Below are positions 10,736 through 23,079 of a stretch of 64,000 nt of DNA, in pieces. Both the position numbers and the translations under genes were made by a program. The first letter of the stretch is position 1. The number at the start of each line of letters is the position of its first letter. The notes under the pieces are model-generated. The model did not search any database. It worked only from the letters and a program-made list of their open reading frames with translations, and was not told the origin of the DNA. Origin of the DNA: Lepidodermella squamata (taxonomy: Eukaryota > Gastrotricha); the NCBI GenBank assembly GCA_047495785.1, contig JBLDXI010000032.1, positions 3,224,001 to 3,288,000 on the forward strand, written 5' to 3'.

Positions 10736-13700
10736 ATGCACTTCGTACGGTTTCTTGGCCTCTTACTTGGGTTAGCGCTATTTACTTGCTTAACAAATAC
10801 TAAGTTGATACTGGTAAGTCCTGAACTTTCCAGAGACATCCCAATCCGTCGCATATGCCTTGCATAGAGCGGAGAGAGCGGTAATTGCCCCGATGGAAAA
10901 GCGATCAGACAAATTGACATCTGCAATGGTTACGCTGATTGTTCCGATGAAAGTGACGAAATGGATTGCCCATGCACGGATGAAGAGTTCCGCTGTAATA
11001 ATACACGCTGTATTTATAAGAGGCAAGACTTTATAAACATAATGGCTTTTTAACTAATCGATTTAATCTATTAAGCCGCGTGTGTGACGGCTACGAGGCT
11101 TGCAGTGATGGCAGTGACGAGTGGGATTGCCCGCCCTGTGCTGCCGACGAATTTCGATGCCCTAGCACCAAGTGCATCAAAGAAACCCAGCGCTGTGATG
11201 GCGATTACGATTGCAATGGCGGAGAGGAGGAAGCTAACTGCACATGTGAGGAAATATAATCATTAAACAAATCGATGAAGAAACCAGAAAATCGAATGTT
11301 CTTTAGCATGCAGGCCAGGTGGATTTCACTGTAAGAACGACTATTGTGCCTCGATCGCCTTCCTGTGCGATGGTGAAGACGATTGCAAAGATGGCTCTTC
11401 AAGTGATGAAGATCCAACAATGTGCAAAACCTACACATGCCCGGAAACCCGATTCCGTTGCAGTGACAATAAATGCATTCCTAAATATAAAGTCTGCGAT
11501 GGTACTCACAATTGCGCGGACGATGAATTTCAAAATTGTAACTGCACGGCGGACCAGTTTGAATGCAAGATTCAGAAGCAGTGCCTACCGGGCAAGAGCT
11601 ATCAGTGCGATGGTCAAAAGGATTGCTTAGACGGTACCGATGAACTCAACTGCGAAACGGTAGAATCCATTTTTTCATGCGAAGAGAAACAAATATTGCT
11701 TACTTCATCAGTGCCCACTGCCGGGTTTCTTTCACTGCGAAAATGTTACCAAGTGCATACCTGAGTGGTTAAGTTTTTCAGTCGAGCTCGTCCGATTTGA
11801 AACGTATACTCTATTTTATACGCAGGAAATACTGCGATAAGACCGATGACTGTGGCGACGGCAGCGACGAGCTTTGTATTGAATGCCTTACATTTTCCAA
11901 GTTCAAGTGCACCAATTCTTCAAAATGCATCTCTAAAAGGTTTAACGGACTATTACCTGAAATATTATGTATCAGCATTTTCTTCTTTTTAGCTATCGAT
12001 GTGATGGTGATCACGTAGAGCCTCGCCAATATTTTGTTTTTAAAATTACATAAGATTTGATAGGACTGCGGGGATAACGACATATCTGACGAAATTGACT
12101 GCCCACCATGCCCAGAATTCACATGCAGCAATGGAAAATGCGTGAAGAATGCTGTTGTTTGCGACGGCTCGTCCGATTGCGCGGATAGCTCGGATGAAAA
12201 AAATTGTTCAGGTTTCTTTTTAAAATGTGGAATATCTCCAGTCAAATCAGATTCGATTTAGCATGCGGTGCAAATGGATTCCTATGCCCCAACAAACGAT
12301 GCATTCCAGCTTCGTACCAGTAGGCCTATCGCCACCTGATAGTTTTAGACGTTTTTCATGTTTGATTGAAGATGCGATGGCGATAAAGACTGCGGTCCAG
12401 ATGGTTCAGATGAGCTCAATTGCCTGAACATTCAGGTTCAGTGTGACAATTCCACGCGTTTCCGTTGCTCCGATGGATTGTGCATCACACTGTCGCGTCG
12501 TTGCGACGACTACAAACATTGTTCAGATGACGAAATTAATTGCCCTTGCAAGGGATTTACTTGTGGCGATGGAACATGCCTCCCCGTGGAAAGTCAGTGT
12601 AATGGAACCAAGGAATGCAAAGACGGATCTGACGAAACATTATGTATCGATTCATCAGTAAGATTTGACCATGAACATTTATAACACGGAATTGATTTAA
12701 TTCTTATTAGAAATGCCCTTTTGGACGACCATTTTTATGCAAGGGCACAACGACATGCATTACACCTTCGTAACTTTCCACCAGTTTCTTTGTCACGTGA
12801 GTTAAATCTGTCTTTTTCCAGGGTCCTTTGCAACGGTGAACCGGACTGTCCAACTGGGGATGACGAAGCAAACTGCGTAAACTGTACTCTTTCTGCTGCT
12901 GAAGGAAGAGCGTGGAAATGTGGCAATTCGACAAAATGCGTGAGGCCAAGTGACCGCTGCGATGGCTACAACGATTGCTTGACAAATGTGGACGAAGAAA
13001 ACTGTTCAGGCTGGCCCTGTCCTGAAGACAAATTCCAATGCAGCGACGGCATTTGCCTTCATCCATTCAGAGTCTGCGATTCGACTAAAAACTGCGCGAA
13101 TGACGAGTTGAACTGCTCGTGTGCAAGCTTTCAAACAAGATGCCCTTCGGGTGAATGTGTTTCATTGACTGCGTTATGCGACGGAAAGGTTGATTGTAAC
13201 GATGGCTGGGATGAGTCAAACTGTACAACTGTGAGATTCTATGGTTTCATTCTGATTCATGACTATAGGTCATTATGCTTCTAGTGCCCGAATGCTGATG
13301 ATTACAAGTGCATGAACTCGACGAAATGCATACCAGCAGGTTACGTTTGTGACAACGGCCCCGACTGTCCATTCGAGGACGATCAAAGCAACTGCGCGGT
13401 TTGCCCACTAGCAAGACCCTTTAAGTGCGCAAATGCTAGCCGCTGTCTTTATTCTTCGTGAGTCCTTCTCAAATATCGTTTGCTTTTTTTAAGCGAGATA
13501 CTCAACAGATATGTCTGCGACGGAGACCAGGTGTGTTCATATCAAATAAAATTATCAATTACAGATAACCGGTCCCTTTTGATATTCTTTAGGATTGTGG
13601 AAAAGATGACGCGTCAGATGAAATATGCCCTCCGTGCGCATCTGATGAATTCAGATGCTCGACTGGCAGGTGCATTCCGAACTCAAAGAGATGCGATGGA

Positions 13701-13829
13701 TCGAGTGATTGCCGCAATGGGGATGACGAAGCCAACTGCACGGCCTGCGTTGGTACCGGTGTTTATTGCCCGAACTTGAACGTTTGCGTGCCGCCTGAAA
13801 AACCTTGCACGCCTATAGCTATGCCATGA
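10736..13829 (+). CDS. LDLa gene B: secreted protein with about 19 LDLa repeats
   Basis: Fifteen exons close in frame at 779 aa: 10736-10813, 10868-11022, 11076-11245, 11307-11659, 11712-11767, 11826-11939, 11993-12014, 12064-12211, 12262-12319, 12372-12657, 12711-12769, 12822-13230, 13285-13457, 13509-13530, 13593-13829. It is a near copy of gene A: the same signal peptide type ([16 protein letters not shown]), the same 19 modules in the same order, and exon lengths identical except exon 8, one codon shorter. Intron 2 (11023-11075) begins GCAAGA, again a GC donor. The C-terminus reads [12 protein letters not shown]. Upstream and downstream DNA is shared with A, giving a duplication unit of about 3.9 kb (10374 to about 14290). 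A secreted calcium-dependent binding protein is inferred; the ligand is unknown. Confidence 0.9.
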
Positions 13830-14990
13830 ACACTCAATCTAATCTGACTAAATATCGGGTTGGGCGACAGACGGCTATATCTAGCAATCAGGCAGGAAAC
13901 TAACTTGAAGACAATTTGAAATTTCATGTGTAAAGACATTTTTGTCACCCCGATCCCGTGATCATTACCCTAGTGAAAAACATCTAACATTAAGAACATG
14001 ATATGCTTTGAGAAACACCCGAATTAAGCATACATTTTGCGTGTAGGTTGTTGACCTGCTTATGGCCAAGAAATAAACCTAATTTGGTAAATGAAAGTGT
14101 GGACTAGCCGTCAAAACCCCTGCATTTGTTTCTCTGCACACATGGTTGTCGAAATATGCCGGTCGCAATTCCTCATTGAAAGGTTTATTATCTTTCCAAG
14201 GCATTGAACGGAACGCTCGTGGCGGCGCAATCGAGCAGAGGCTGGCCAGCTATCTCTGAGCTGGTTATTTATAGTTATTTAGATTGCCGAAATGTCGCGT
14301 ATTAGAATTTGTATCGCGTTTTTCGAGGCAAAATTTTGCATGTTCCGCGACTTGCAGGGAAATGAGCCGGCCTTATCTTGTAGAGAATCGAACGGGCTAT
14401 CAGCCGATATGATCATTTCCCGCCGGCGATGGTCCGCTCGCGCTTCAGACGCGCGCAAAGATAATTACGATTTGATGGAATCAAGGAGCGAGGACTGAGC
14501 GGCGATAATTCTGCTAAACTCAATTTCCAAAATTATCAATGCAATACTGAAACGCGATAACGACGGGGTTACGACGGGGTGTAGCCTTCGGACAGCGATC
14601 TGATCGTATCAAGCACTGCTGGAATATGACTGCTCTCGATGCGCATTCCGAATTACAGCATGTAGCATGTAGAATCTGACCTATCTTACGATTTGGAAAT
14701 ATGGCAAGTAAACCTACTGTAAAAAAGACTCAAACATTGTTTTGACAAAAAGATGACAAGTAAGCTTGTATATGGAATTGGCATTAGACTGAATATTGGA
14801 CTGCACTATATTCCGATGCTTCAGATGAAAGGCCTATTCTTGGCGGTGCACTAGTTTTTCCCAGTATGAGTTACAGCGCTTGAGGACGCGTGAAGGTTAT
14901 TTTCAATTTTTTTTGCTGAAGACTAACTACTGCCAAGCCAGCACGTATAATAATGAAATGATAATTACTATGCCCCTGTGTCGATGGCTA
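13830..14990. other. Region between genes B and C
   Basis: No gene is supported. AATAAA occurs near 14072 as in the flank of gene A. Similarity to the flank of A ends near 14290; the DNA after that is unrelated and shows only short spurious frames. Confidence 0.5.
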
Positions 14991-15000
14991 ATATAAAAGG
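14991..15000 (+). promoter_or_regulatory. TATA-like box of gene C
   Basis: ATATAAAAGG lies 66 bp before the ATG at 15057, a plausible core-promoter distance. The same arrangement with TTATAAAGGG is kept in the pseudogene at 7411, including the downstream phrase ATGGCTAGTTTCTGAAAAAT, so the block is conserved between paralogues. Confidence 0.55.
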
Positions 15001-15056
15001 AATTTATTTTATGGCTAGTTTCTGAAAAATAGCTGATATTTCGCGTAGCAATTTAA

Positions 15057-17252
15057 ATGGAAATCAATGGATTTCTCTGCCTCTTATTCGGGGTTGCTTT
15101 GCTGCACGGCACAGGCAACGCTAAATGGACACCTGTAAGTCTAAACATACCTATTTGGAAACACCCTGATCTGTCCCAACGCCATCTTTTCATAGAGCGG
15201 GGATGGTGGTGTTTGCCCTGATGGAAAAGTGATCGGACGAGATGACATTTGCAATGGCTGGGCCGATTGTCGTGATGGAAGTGATGAAATGGACTGCATT
15301 TGTAAGGATGAAGAGTTCCGCTGTAATAACACACGCTGTGTTCGAAAAAGGTAGAACATCGTTTAATGATCCTGCGAAGCAGCTATCAGTGTCATTTAAC
15401 TAATTATTATCATACCTCGCTCACGCCGCTCTCTGCGGTATCAATGAGGAGAATTCAAGTACGATGACCTTTTTTCCGAGTTAGTTAAAATGATAGGAAG
15501 CACATTTTAAAATGTTGTTTTACCATTTTTCAATCATTCGTAGTTAACTTCAAAGTCGTTGAAGCATTTGCATGCCAAATATGGACTCTAAGCGCTCTAT
15601 TAGATGTTTACAGGGCACACCCATTTTTCTACACATACCTTGTCAAAGTCGAAAGTTTGGAATTCCATTTCGGCTATGTAATGATATTCCACTTTATTGC
15701 CGATGTCATTTCGGCATTGTTTTATTTCTTCGCCAACATTCTTCTACGTTCTACAGCTAAGGGAGGGGCGATAAAATGTTCCCCTTCTAGATGACCCGCA
15801 AGGCGGCCTGCTAGGGGTAGTGGTAGCTGACTCTTTTGGTCCTCGTAGAACATTACCCAGGCTCAGCGCCCAGCTGCCTTTACGCTTTTCTTGCATCCCG
15901 TTATCCTAGATTCATCGGCTGATATTAACGGATAACATTTTTTATCATTCTTCAGCTTCGTTTGTGACGGTCGCACGCAATGCACCGATGGTAGCGATGA
16001 GTGGGATTGCCCGTCCTGCGCCGCAAATGAATTTCGATGTTCTGACACCAAGTGCATCAACGATACCCAGCGCTGCGATGGCAATACCGACTGCACTTTG
16101 GGGGATGATGAAGGTCGCTGCACATGTGAGTTATCAGAATCGCATTGAACAATTCAAATCAGGGTGTTTTGTGTTGTGTATAGCTTGCAGGCCTACTGGG
16201 TTTCTTTGCAAGGTCAACAGCATATGTATCCCCGCCGCTTTCCAGTGTGATGGCCGCGACGACTGCATAGGTTATCCCTTTTATCCATTTAATGCGGGTG
16301 GCGATGAAGACCCGACGATGTGCGAATCCTATACTTGCCCAAAAGATCGATTCCGTTGCAGTGACAACAAATGCATTCCACAGTCCATGCGCTGCGATGG
16401 TCATGCCGATTGCGCGAATGATGAGATAAACTGTCTAGACTGGCCTTGCGCTGATGATAGATTTCGCTGCAGCGACGGCGTTTGCATTAGTCAATACAGC
16501 GTTTGCGATTCAACGAAAAACTGTGCGAACGACGAGGTCAACTGCACGTGCAAAAGCTCTGAAACAAGATGCCCCTCGGGCGATTGCGTTTCACTGACGG
16601 CATTTTGCGATGGAAAAGCAGACTGCTACGACGGCTGGGACGAGTCGAACTGCACTGTGGTGAATAAGACTAATCATTTGAAGCTGATTCATTTTGATAG
16701 TGTTCATTTTCTAAACCAGTGTAGAAACCCCGACGATTACATGTGTGAAAATTCTACGAAGTGCATACCAGCAAGTTTCGTCTGTGATTCTTCTACCGAA
16801 TGTCCGTTAGGCGATGATGAATACAAATTCAAATGCGATGTTTGCCCACCTTTTAAAAATGCAAGACCTTTCTTATGCGTAAATAATAGCCGCTGCCTTC
16901 CTACTTCGTGAGTTAAAATTTCCTAGTGATCTCCATAATTCATGTATGCGTTTATGCAGCGACGTGTGTGATGGATATCCGGTATTTTCATTTAAAAATT
17001 CATAGGATAACCAGTCATTTCTGTATTCATTAGGATTGCGGATACGGCGACAACTCTGATGAAATATGCCCGCCGTGCTCATCTGAAGAATTTCGATGCT
17101 CGACTGGCAAGTGCATTCCAAACGCGAAGAGATGCGATGGGTCGAGTGATTGCCGCAACGGAGATGATGAAGCGAATTGCTCGGCCTGCGTTGGCACTGG
17201 CGTTTATTGCCCGAGCACTAAAGTTTGCGTGTCGCCTGGAACATCTTGCTAG
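15057..17252 (+). CDS. LDLa gene C: short family member with 10 LDLa repeats
   Basis: Seven exons close at 435 aa: 15057-15134, 15196-15350, 15956-16125, 16184-16659, 16720-16907, 16960-16981, 17034-17252. The signal peptide is [18 protein letters not shown]. The first five LDLa modules correspond to modules 1-5 of A and B and the last five to modules 15-19; the nine middle modules and their introns are absent. Module 5 runs straight into the [10 protein letters not shown] module inside exon 4. Module 4 has an unusual insertion ([10 protein letters not shown]). Intron 2 has a normal GT donor but is about 600 bp, against about 55 in paralogues. The protein stops early (PGTSC then TAG), losing the last six or so residues that the others keep. 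Secreted; partner unknown. Confidence 0.9.
15351..15955. other. Enlarged intron 2 of gene C
   Basis: The homologous intron is 53-59 bp in the other intact family members, but here it is 605 bp. The extra DNA has no LDLa similarity and no recognisable transposon ends. It may be an old insertion. The normal CTTCAG acceptor and GTAGAA donor remain. Confidence 0.6.
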
Positions 17253-18251
17253 ACTGTAGCCATGCCATAAACACCGTACCCTATTCCCTATTTTAACCTG
17301 GACAATTTATATTAGTATTAGGAATTGTTTCTGCTATATCGTGTGTTATGTGGACGCGTGACACGCAAGTCGAGAGCGATTGGTCCGCTTACCAGCGAAT
17401 AGCGGCCTGCGTGCCGCACCATAAATTCGGAACCACAATAATAATAAAACGAGGACTTTTGGATCATTTCTGCCTGAACTTTTGCGCAGTCATTTTGGCT
17501 CCGATTTCTACTTATCTTACACCGCTGGAAAGCCCATGAATAGCGGTTTCTTCCCCTAAGGTTTCGCTCAAGGGATCCTGGGCGAATCCAATTGATTCAG
17601 CAAATTTGAGACGTCGAGCTTGTCTTTGCTTGTCTTTGTGTTTGCTGAAAAACACGTAACGTTTTGTTATAACTTTGCCAGTTTTGTGCCTCGCTGAGCT
17701 CTAAAAAGTCTGGGCTAGCTATAAAATGACACAAATACCAGTGAATCTGATGAAAAAAGTAATTTTCCGCCAGATTTTGTGGCAAAAGAGACTTGCGCAA
17801 GCATGCTACGGATAACGTGCTTGTTTGTTCACTTGCTTGCGAGCTCACTACGCGTGTTCGTAGGCTTCACTCCATCCTCGATGATAGAGTTCTCGAATGA
17901 ACTTTCGGAATACTGATGTATCAATTTCTTAGGCTTTCGGGGCGTGAAGAGATTGCCTTTGATACATAAAATAACTTAAGTTTAAATGTTTGAAAGTTAC
18001 GTGTTTTTGAGCATCCATCTCGACGTCTCAAATTTGCTATCATTTGGAATGAAAATCGACTGAGTCGTTAATTACAGTTATCGGATTATTTGAGCGATTT
18101 TTGAGGAGTTGAAACTGGGTTTACAGAAATATATTATCACATTTTTTGCAGATGAGTAGCCGCCAAGCTAACACGTATTGTAAATGTGGAATGCTAATGC
18201 GCAATCAACTCACGACTTGCTTTTAACGAAAGTTACTTCATAATAATTAAG
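17253..18251. other. Region between genes C and D
   Basis: No gene is supported. It contains an inverted-repeat pair at 17599-17618 and 18019-18038 (listed separately). The last 100 bp before gene D resemble the last 100 bp before gene E (shared AGCTAACACGT and CTTTTRACGAAAGTT), so part of the promoter region is conserved between those two genes. Confidence 0.5.
17599..18038. mobile_element. Possible inverted-repeat element, 440 bp
   Basis: AGCAAATTTGAGACGTCGAG at 17599-17618 is repeated as its exact reverse complement at 18019-18038. The 20-bp perfect ends enclose 400 bp without coding capacity. I see no clear target-site duplication, so the element status is tentative. Confidence 0.5.
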
Positions 18252-20787
18252 ATGCACGCGTTGGAGTTTCTCGGCCTCTTATTCGGGGTTGCTCTACTGA
18301 CAGGCCTAACCAACACCAAATGGATACCTGTAAGTCTTCAACATGTTTTGGGAACTATCCTATGCGTCTTTTTATAGACTGCGGATGGCGGTATTTGCTC
18401 AGATGGGAAGGTGCTTCAACAATCTGATATTTGCGACGGTTACCGTGACTGCCAAGATAGCAGTGACGAATTCGACTGCATTTGTAAGGATTACGAGTTC
18501 CGCTGTAATAACACACGCTGCATTCAAAATAGGCAAGGCGCCTTTCCCATTCATACCGATTTGTTACTAAACACCAAATTGTATTCAGATTCGTGTGTGA
18601 CGGTTCCGAGGATTGCAGTGATGGTAGTGACGAGCGGGATTGCACGCCCTGCGCCGCCAATGAATTTAGATGTGCCAACACCAAGTGTATCAATGAAACC
18701 CAGCTTTGTGATGGCAATTACGATTGCAGTGGGCTTGAAGATGAGCTCAACTGCACTAGTGAGTTACACAGATTAAAGGGTTTATCTAGTCTTTCTAAGA
18801 TGGGGGGTCGGTAGCCGCCCATGAGGGTAAAATCAAAGGCTCAAAAATACCCCGAAAACTTTAGGGTGGGACGGATGTATAGATGAACCATTGTTTGATT
18901 ATGCAATTTAACCTATGGCTTTGTTTATAGCTTGCAGCTCAACTGGGTTCCACTGCAAGACCGATATGTGTATTCCCGTCGCTTTCCAATGTGACGGTGA
19001 CGACGATTGCAAAGATGAATCAGCAAGTGATGAGGATCCAATGGTATGCAAAGCTCACACTTGTGCGGAAGATCGATTCCGTTGCAGTGAAAATAAATGC
19101 ATTCCGAATTACCGGCTCTGCGATGGCACTGCCCAATGTGCCGATGGCAGCGACGAGATTTGCGCTGAATGCCCTGCATATGCCACGTTCAAGTGTGCCA
19201 CTGGGAGCCAATGTGTGAACAATGACAGAGTTTGCGACGGTTCGTCCCATTGCGCAGATGGCTCTGATGAAATCAATTGCTCAGGTTGGTTTGTTGCACA
19301 TGCATATTTGTGAACAAATTTCTCCTGACTCACAGCATGTGGTGAATATGGATTCCTATGCTCTGACAAACGATGCATTCGCGCTGCGTACCAGTATGCT
19401 AATCGCAACGTGATAGAATTATGAATAATCTATGATTCAAAAATATTTGTGAAGATGCGATGGAGGTAAAGACTGCGCCGATGGTTCAGACGAAGTTAAT
19501 TGTCCCTGCTTGGGTTTTACTTGTGGCGATGGAACCTGCGTCCCTGAGGACGGGAAATGTAATGGTACCAAAGAATGCAAAGACGGATCTGATGAGCTTT
19601 GTATTGACGCTTCAGTGAGTGTTTTGTCACAGGTCACAGATATATTATAGATTCTTCTTTGATCTAACTATTAGAAATGTCCTGTGAGCCGTCCGTTTTT
19701 ATGCAGTGGGACAACTAACTGCATTCAGTCTTCGTAATTTTCGAACAATTTCTTTGTCACGGGTTAAAAACTCTCTTTTTCCAGGCAGCTTTGCAATGGT
19801 CTCACCGACTGCCCAACTGGGGAGGATGAGGCTAACTGCTCTGCATGTAATCTTTCTGCTGGTGACGACAGATCGTATAAATGCGGCAATAGTACAAGAT
19901 GCGTTTCGCCGATCGTCCGCTGCGACGGCGATAACGATTGTTTCAACAATGCGGACGAACAAAACTGTTTAGGCTGGCCTTGTGCTGATGATAGATTCCG
20001 ATGCAGTGACGGAATTTGTCTTAATCAATTCAGAGTCTGCGATTTAATTAAAAACTGTGCGAACGACGAGTTGAACTGCACGTGCACGAGCTATCAAACA
20101 AGATGTCCTTCTGGTGAATGCGTTTTGTTGGCAGCAATCTGTGACGGCAAGGCCGATTGCTACGACGGCTGGGATGAGTCGAACTGCACAATTGTAAGAT
20201 TCAAAGGCTTAAATCTGATTCATAGCTAAGTCACTATGTTTCTAGTGCCCGAACACTGATGATTACAAGTGCGTAAACTCCACTAAATGCATACCGGTAG
20301 GTGCTGTCTGCGACAGAAGCGCTGACTGTCCATTCGGTGATGATCAAAGCAACTGCACTGTTTGTCCACCAGCCAGACCTTTTAAATGCGCAACCTCTGG
20401 CACCTGTCTCCCTGCTTCGTGAGTCATTATTAGCTATTTATTGCCAGCGTTTAAGTTCGATATTCAACAGGTATGTCTGCGATGGAGACCAGGTATGTTT
20501 ATTTATTCAAGGAAAACTATAAAATAAGGATAACAAATCGTTGTCTGTAGGATTGTGAAAGCGAAGACGAATCGGATGAAATATGCCCACCGTGCTTAGC
20601 TGACGAGTTCCGATGCTCGACTGGCAGGTGCATTCCGAACTCGAAGAGATGCGATGGATCGAGTGATTGCCGCAATGGAGATGACGAAGCAAATTGCACG
20701 GCCTGCGTTGGTACCGCCGTTTATTGCCCGATCACTCGATCTTGCGTGTCGCCTGGAACACCTTGTTCGCCGCAAGCTATGCCCTGA
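18252..20787 (+). CDS. LDLa gene D: secreted protein with 15 LDLa repeats
   Basis: Eleven exons close at 624 aa: 18252-18329, 18378-18532, 18589-18758, 18931-19284, 19336-19393, 19455-19614, 19675-19733, 19785-20193, 20246-20418, 20471-20492, 20551-20787. The signal peptide is [19 protein letters not shown]. There are 15 LDLa modules: relative to A and B it lacks about four middle modules, and exon 4 fuses what are several exons in A. Exon 6 is also shorter, missing the module with [14 protein letters not shown]. Intron 2 (18533-18588) starts GCAAGG, a third GC donor at this homologous site. The 22-nt microexon 20471-20492 is conserved. The C-terminal tail is [14 protein letters not shown]. 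Sequence from 20277 onward, within exon 9, is repeated once downstream. AATAAA near 20902. Confidence 0.9.
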
Positions 20788-21705
20788 GTATGACTGTCTA
20801 TTTTGACTACAATAATACAAATATTAGCATTACGAGCAGGATATGCTAGTTTCGATTCGTAATACTTACCCGGCTTGGTGACTCATGTCCTCATTAAGTT
20901 GAATAAAGGTTTAGAAAATGAAAATCCTCACCGTTCGGCACATTCGTTGTGGAACCACGATGCGCACGCTGATTAGGCGATCATTCGCTGCTATGACTTC
21001 CGGATGAAACATTCAGTCGTGCAATCCATTAGATTTTTTGTAAAAAGTGCCGCAGTAATTTACCTCGATTTATATGGAGTTTACGATCGTGTTCAATGGA
21101 ACTTCTGCCAGAACCAGAACTTATAACAGAACTTCTACCAACTATCAGCTATCAAGACACAAGCTCTCAAAGTTCTCACGATATCATGTTCACCATGTAT
21201 GCCACTATCTCTTTCCACTCATCGGAATTTAAAGTTTCAAACTTACAAGCCAAAATTAGAATAGATTACCTATATCTGTTGTTATTGAAAAACAAGTTGA
21301 GCTGTGCCTTTTGAGAACATCGAAAAACTTGGAATGGGATCAGCCATTTCTAGCCAAACCTATTTACGGTTATTTCTATTGATTCCCAACGCGGTCTACT
21401 AGTGAAGAGTTGAAAAGTTGAGCTTTTGTATTCACGATTCGAGTTCACGTGGCGGTTCTCTTGAATGTTAGCATGTTGTAGTTATATTATATAGGCCCTC
21501 CACCTATGTTTGACAAATAACAGAAATAATTCGCCCCCATGCTGAAAACGGCTTACGATGCATATCCACCCATATCACACCAGGCTCTTCACAGGGCTAA
21601 ATGCTCAAAGGCTCAGGGCTCAGGCTCAAGAATCCGGTGTTAGATAATGTCAGGCTCAGGATCAGGCTCTGGAACTAGAAATTATAGGGGCTCATTTAAC
21701 GTGAC
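20788..21705. other. 3' flank of gene D
   Basis: No gene is supported. About 20961-21090 matches one arm of the inverted-repeat element at 8963. About 21203-21480 matches the flank of gene E at 29255-29530 (shared CATCGGAATTTAAAGTTTC), so D and E were duplicated with their 3' flanks. Positions 21580-21690 are rich in GGCTCAGG words. The whole stretch recurs at 23952-24869. Confidence 0.7.
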
Positions 21706-22183
21706 TTACGTTCCAGGTTCGGGAAGGCTTAGGGCTCGTGCACAGGGGCTCTCAGGACCTAAAGGCTCAACAAGGGAACAGAAAGAAAACATGGCAGTAA
21801 GGGCTATCGAGGATCTGTGATCTGTGAATCTGTGATTCTCTTGTTTTGCGCCTGTGAGGGGGCGACATTGCTTCGGTGGATGCCAGGCTGGGCAGTGCTG
21901 GTCGAGCATCCGCTTGCCGAAGGCATCAGGCTGCTGACTGGCGATATACTGCAAGTACTCTTCCATGCCATTATCCGCGGTGAGACAGCGTTCACCATAG
22001 CGCTCCAGTTGTTTCTCAAATACGTCGCTGATTGCTGTAGCCTTCGCTTCGACGACGACTCCGAAGGAATCGCACTCAAATGGCTGATCCACTGCCGCTC
22101 TTAACCCGTGAGCTTGAAAATTGAAAAGGCGCAGTTCGGAACTTTTTGGCAGCCAGTACCAAACAGGAGACCCATATGTGTAT

Positions 22184-22298
22184 ATATTGGACATAGAGGA
22201 GGAAATATGTTGAAAAACCGAACATATAATGGCCGAGCCGCAGGCGAGGACGTTTTATGTGCGGTTTTTTAACATATTTACGACTCTAAGTCCAATAT
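22184..22298. repeat. Imperfect hairpin at the left end of the insertion
   Basis: The 37-nt arms 22184-22220 and 22262-22298 are inverted repeats matching at 32 positions (outer end ATATTGGAC). The 41-nt loop includes GAGCCGCAGGCGAGG. The same hairpin recurs at 25348-25462 in the second duplication unit. It could be a terminal structure of the element. Confidence 0.75.
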
Positions 22299-22888
22299 TT
22301 GCATATACCCCGAGGCATAGTAGCATCTACCGATTGCCAGGGCTCCATTGAAATACCTACCCCCACGTTGCGAAGGTTAAAAAATCATGGAAAATGGGAA
22401 AATAAAACATCCAACTTAATTTTTCTTCAAAAATTGACCTTTTCGCCATTTTTAAATCAAACGCTCATTCGGTCGATTTTCGTTTTGATTTTCACTCGCT
22501 TTTTTGCCGCCGGATTTTCGCGTCAAACTGGCATGCTGCTACGATGAAGAATCGAACAATGGCTCGAGCTATTTTAACTGTCGGCTCATCAAATCAACCA
22601 GGCGAGTGAATTCGGCTCATTGCAACTAGTTCGCCGATCTGGTTATTGTCGATCTCAAGCTCAATCAAGGTTTCGATCCCGTACGAGGAAGCGTGTCGTC
22701 GAACCAGTTCGAGCCAGGAACGAAGGCTGATGGAATGGTACGAAATGCAAGACGAATACGGCGCCGTTTTGACTAATTCCAGGATCAAGAGGAATGCTAC
22801 GCGTTTCTCAACATTGAGAGCGACTGCTGCTCAGAGTTCGCAGTTGTTCCGTTGGAGTTCTGGGTTTTATCGACATCGGAGCTGACTG

Positions 22889-23079
22889 CTGCTCGATTTT
22901 CACTGAATTGTGGCCGAATGCTGCTCGTTTTCTCGAAATTGGGGCCGAATGCTGCTCGATTTTGTCGGAATTGAGGACGATTGCTGCTCGATTTTCTCGA
23001 AATTGGGGCCGAATGCTGCTCGATTTTGTCGGAATTGAGGACGATTGCTGCTCGATTTTCTCGGTATCAGGGGTGAATG
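22889..23079. repeat. 32-bp minisatellite, six units
   Basis: Six head-to-tail units of 31-32 bp each begin CTGCTCG and alternate between two forms, one containing CTCGAAATTGGGGCCG and one containing GTCGGAATTGAGGACG, so the higher-order unit is about 64 bp. On the minus strand it gives an open frame of repeated EKIEQQS-like words, probably a by-product. The second copy is at 26053-26243. Confidence 0.9.

Noticed and set aside
21817-22104. Plus-strand 95-codon frame with a hydrophobic look
   Set aside because: It is the shadow of the retrotransposon frame on the minus strand.
21706-22194. Initial reading of this minus-strand frame as an unknown transposase
   Set aside because: Its start (LTYGSPVWYWLP) continues the retrotransposon frame found beyond the 1,146-bp insertion, so it is the C-terminal part of the LINE protein.
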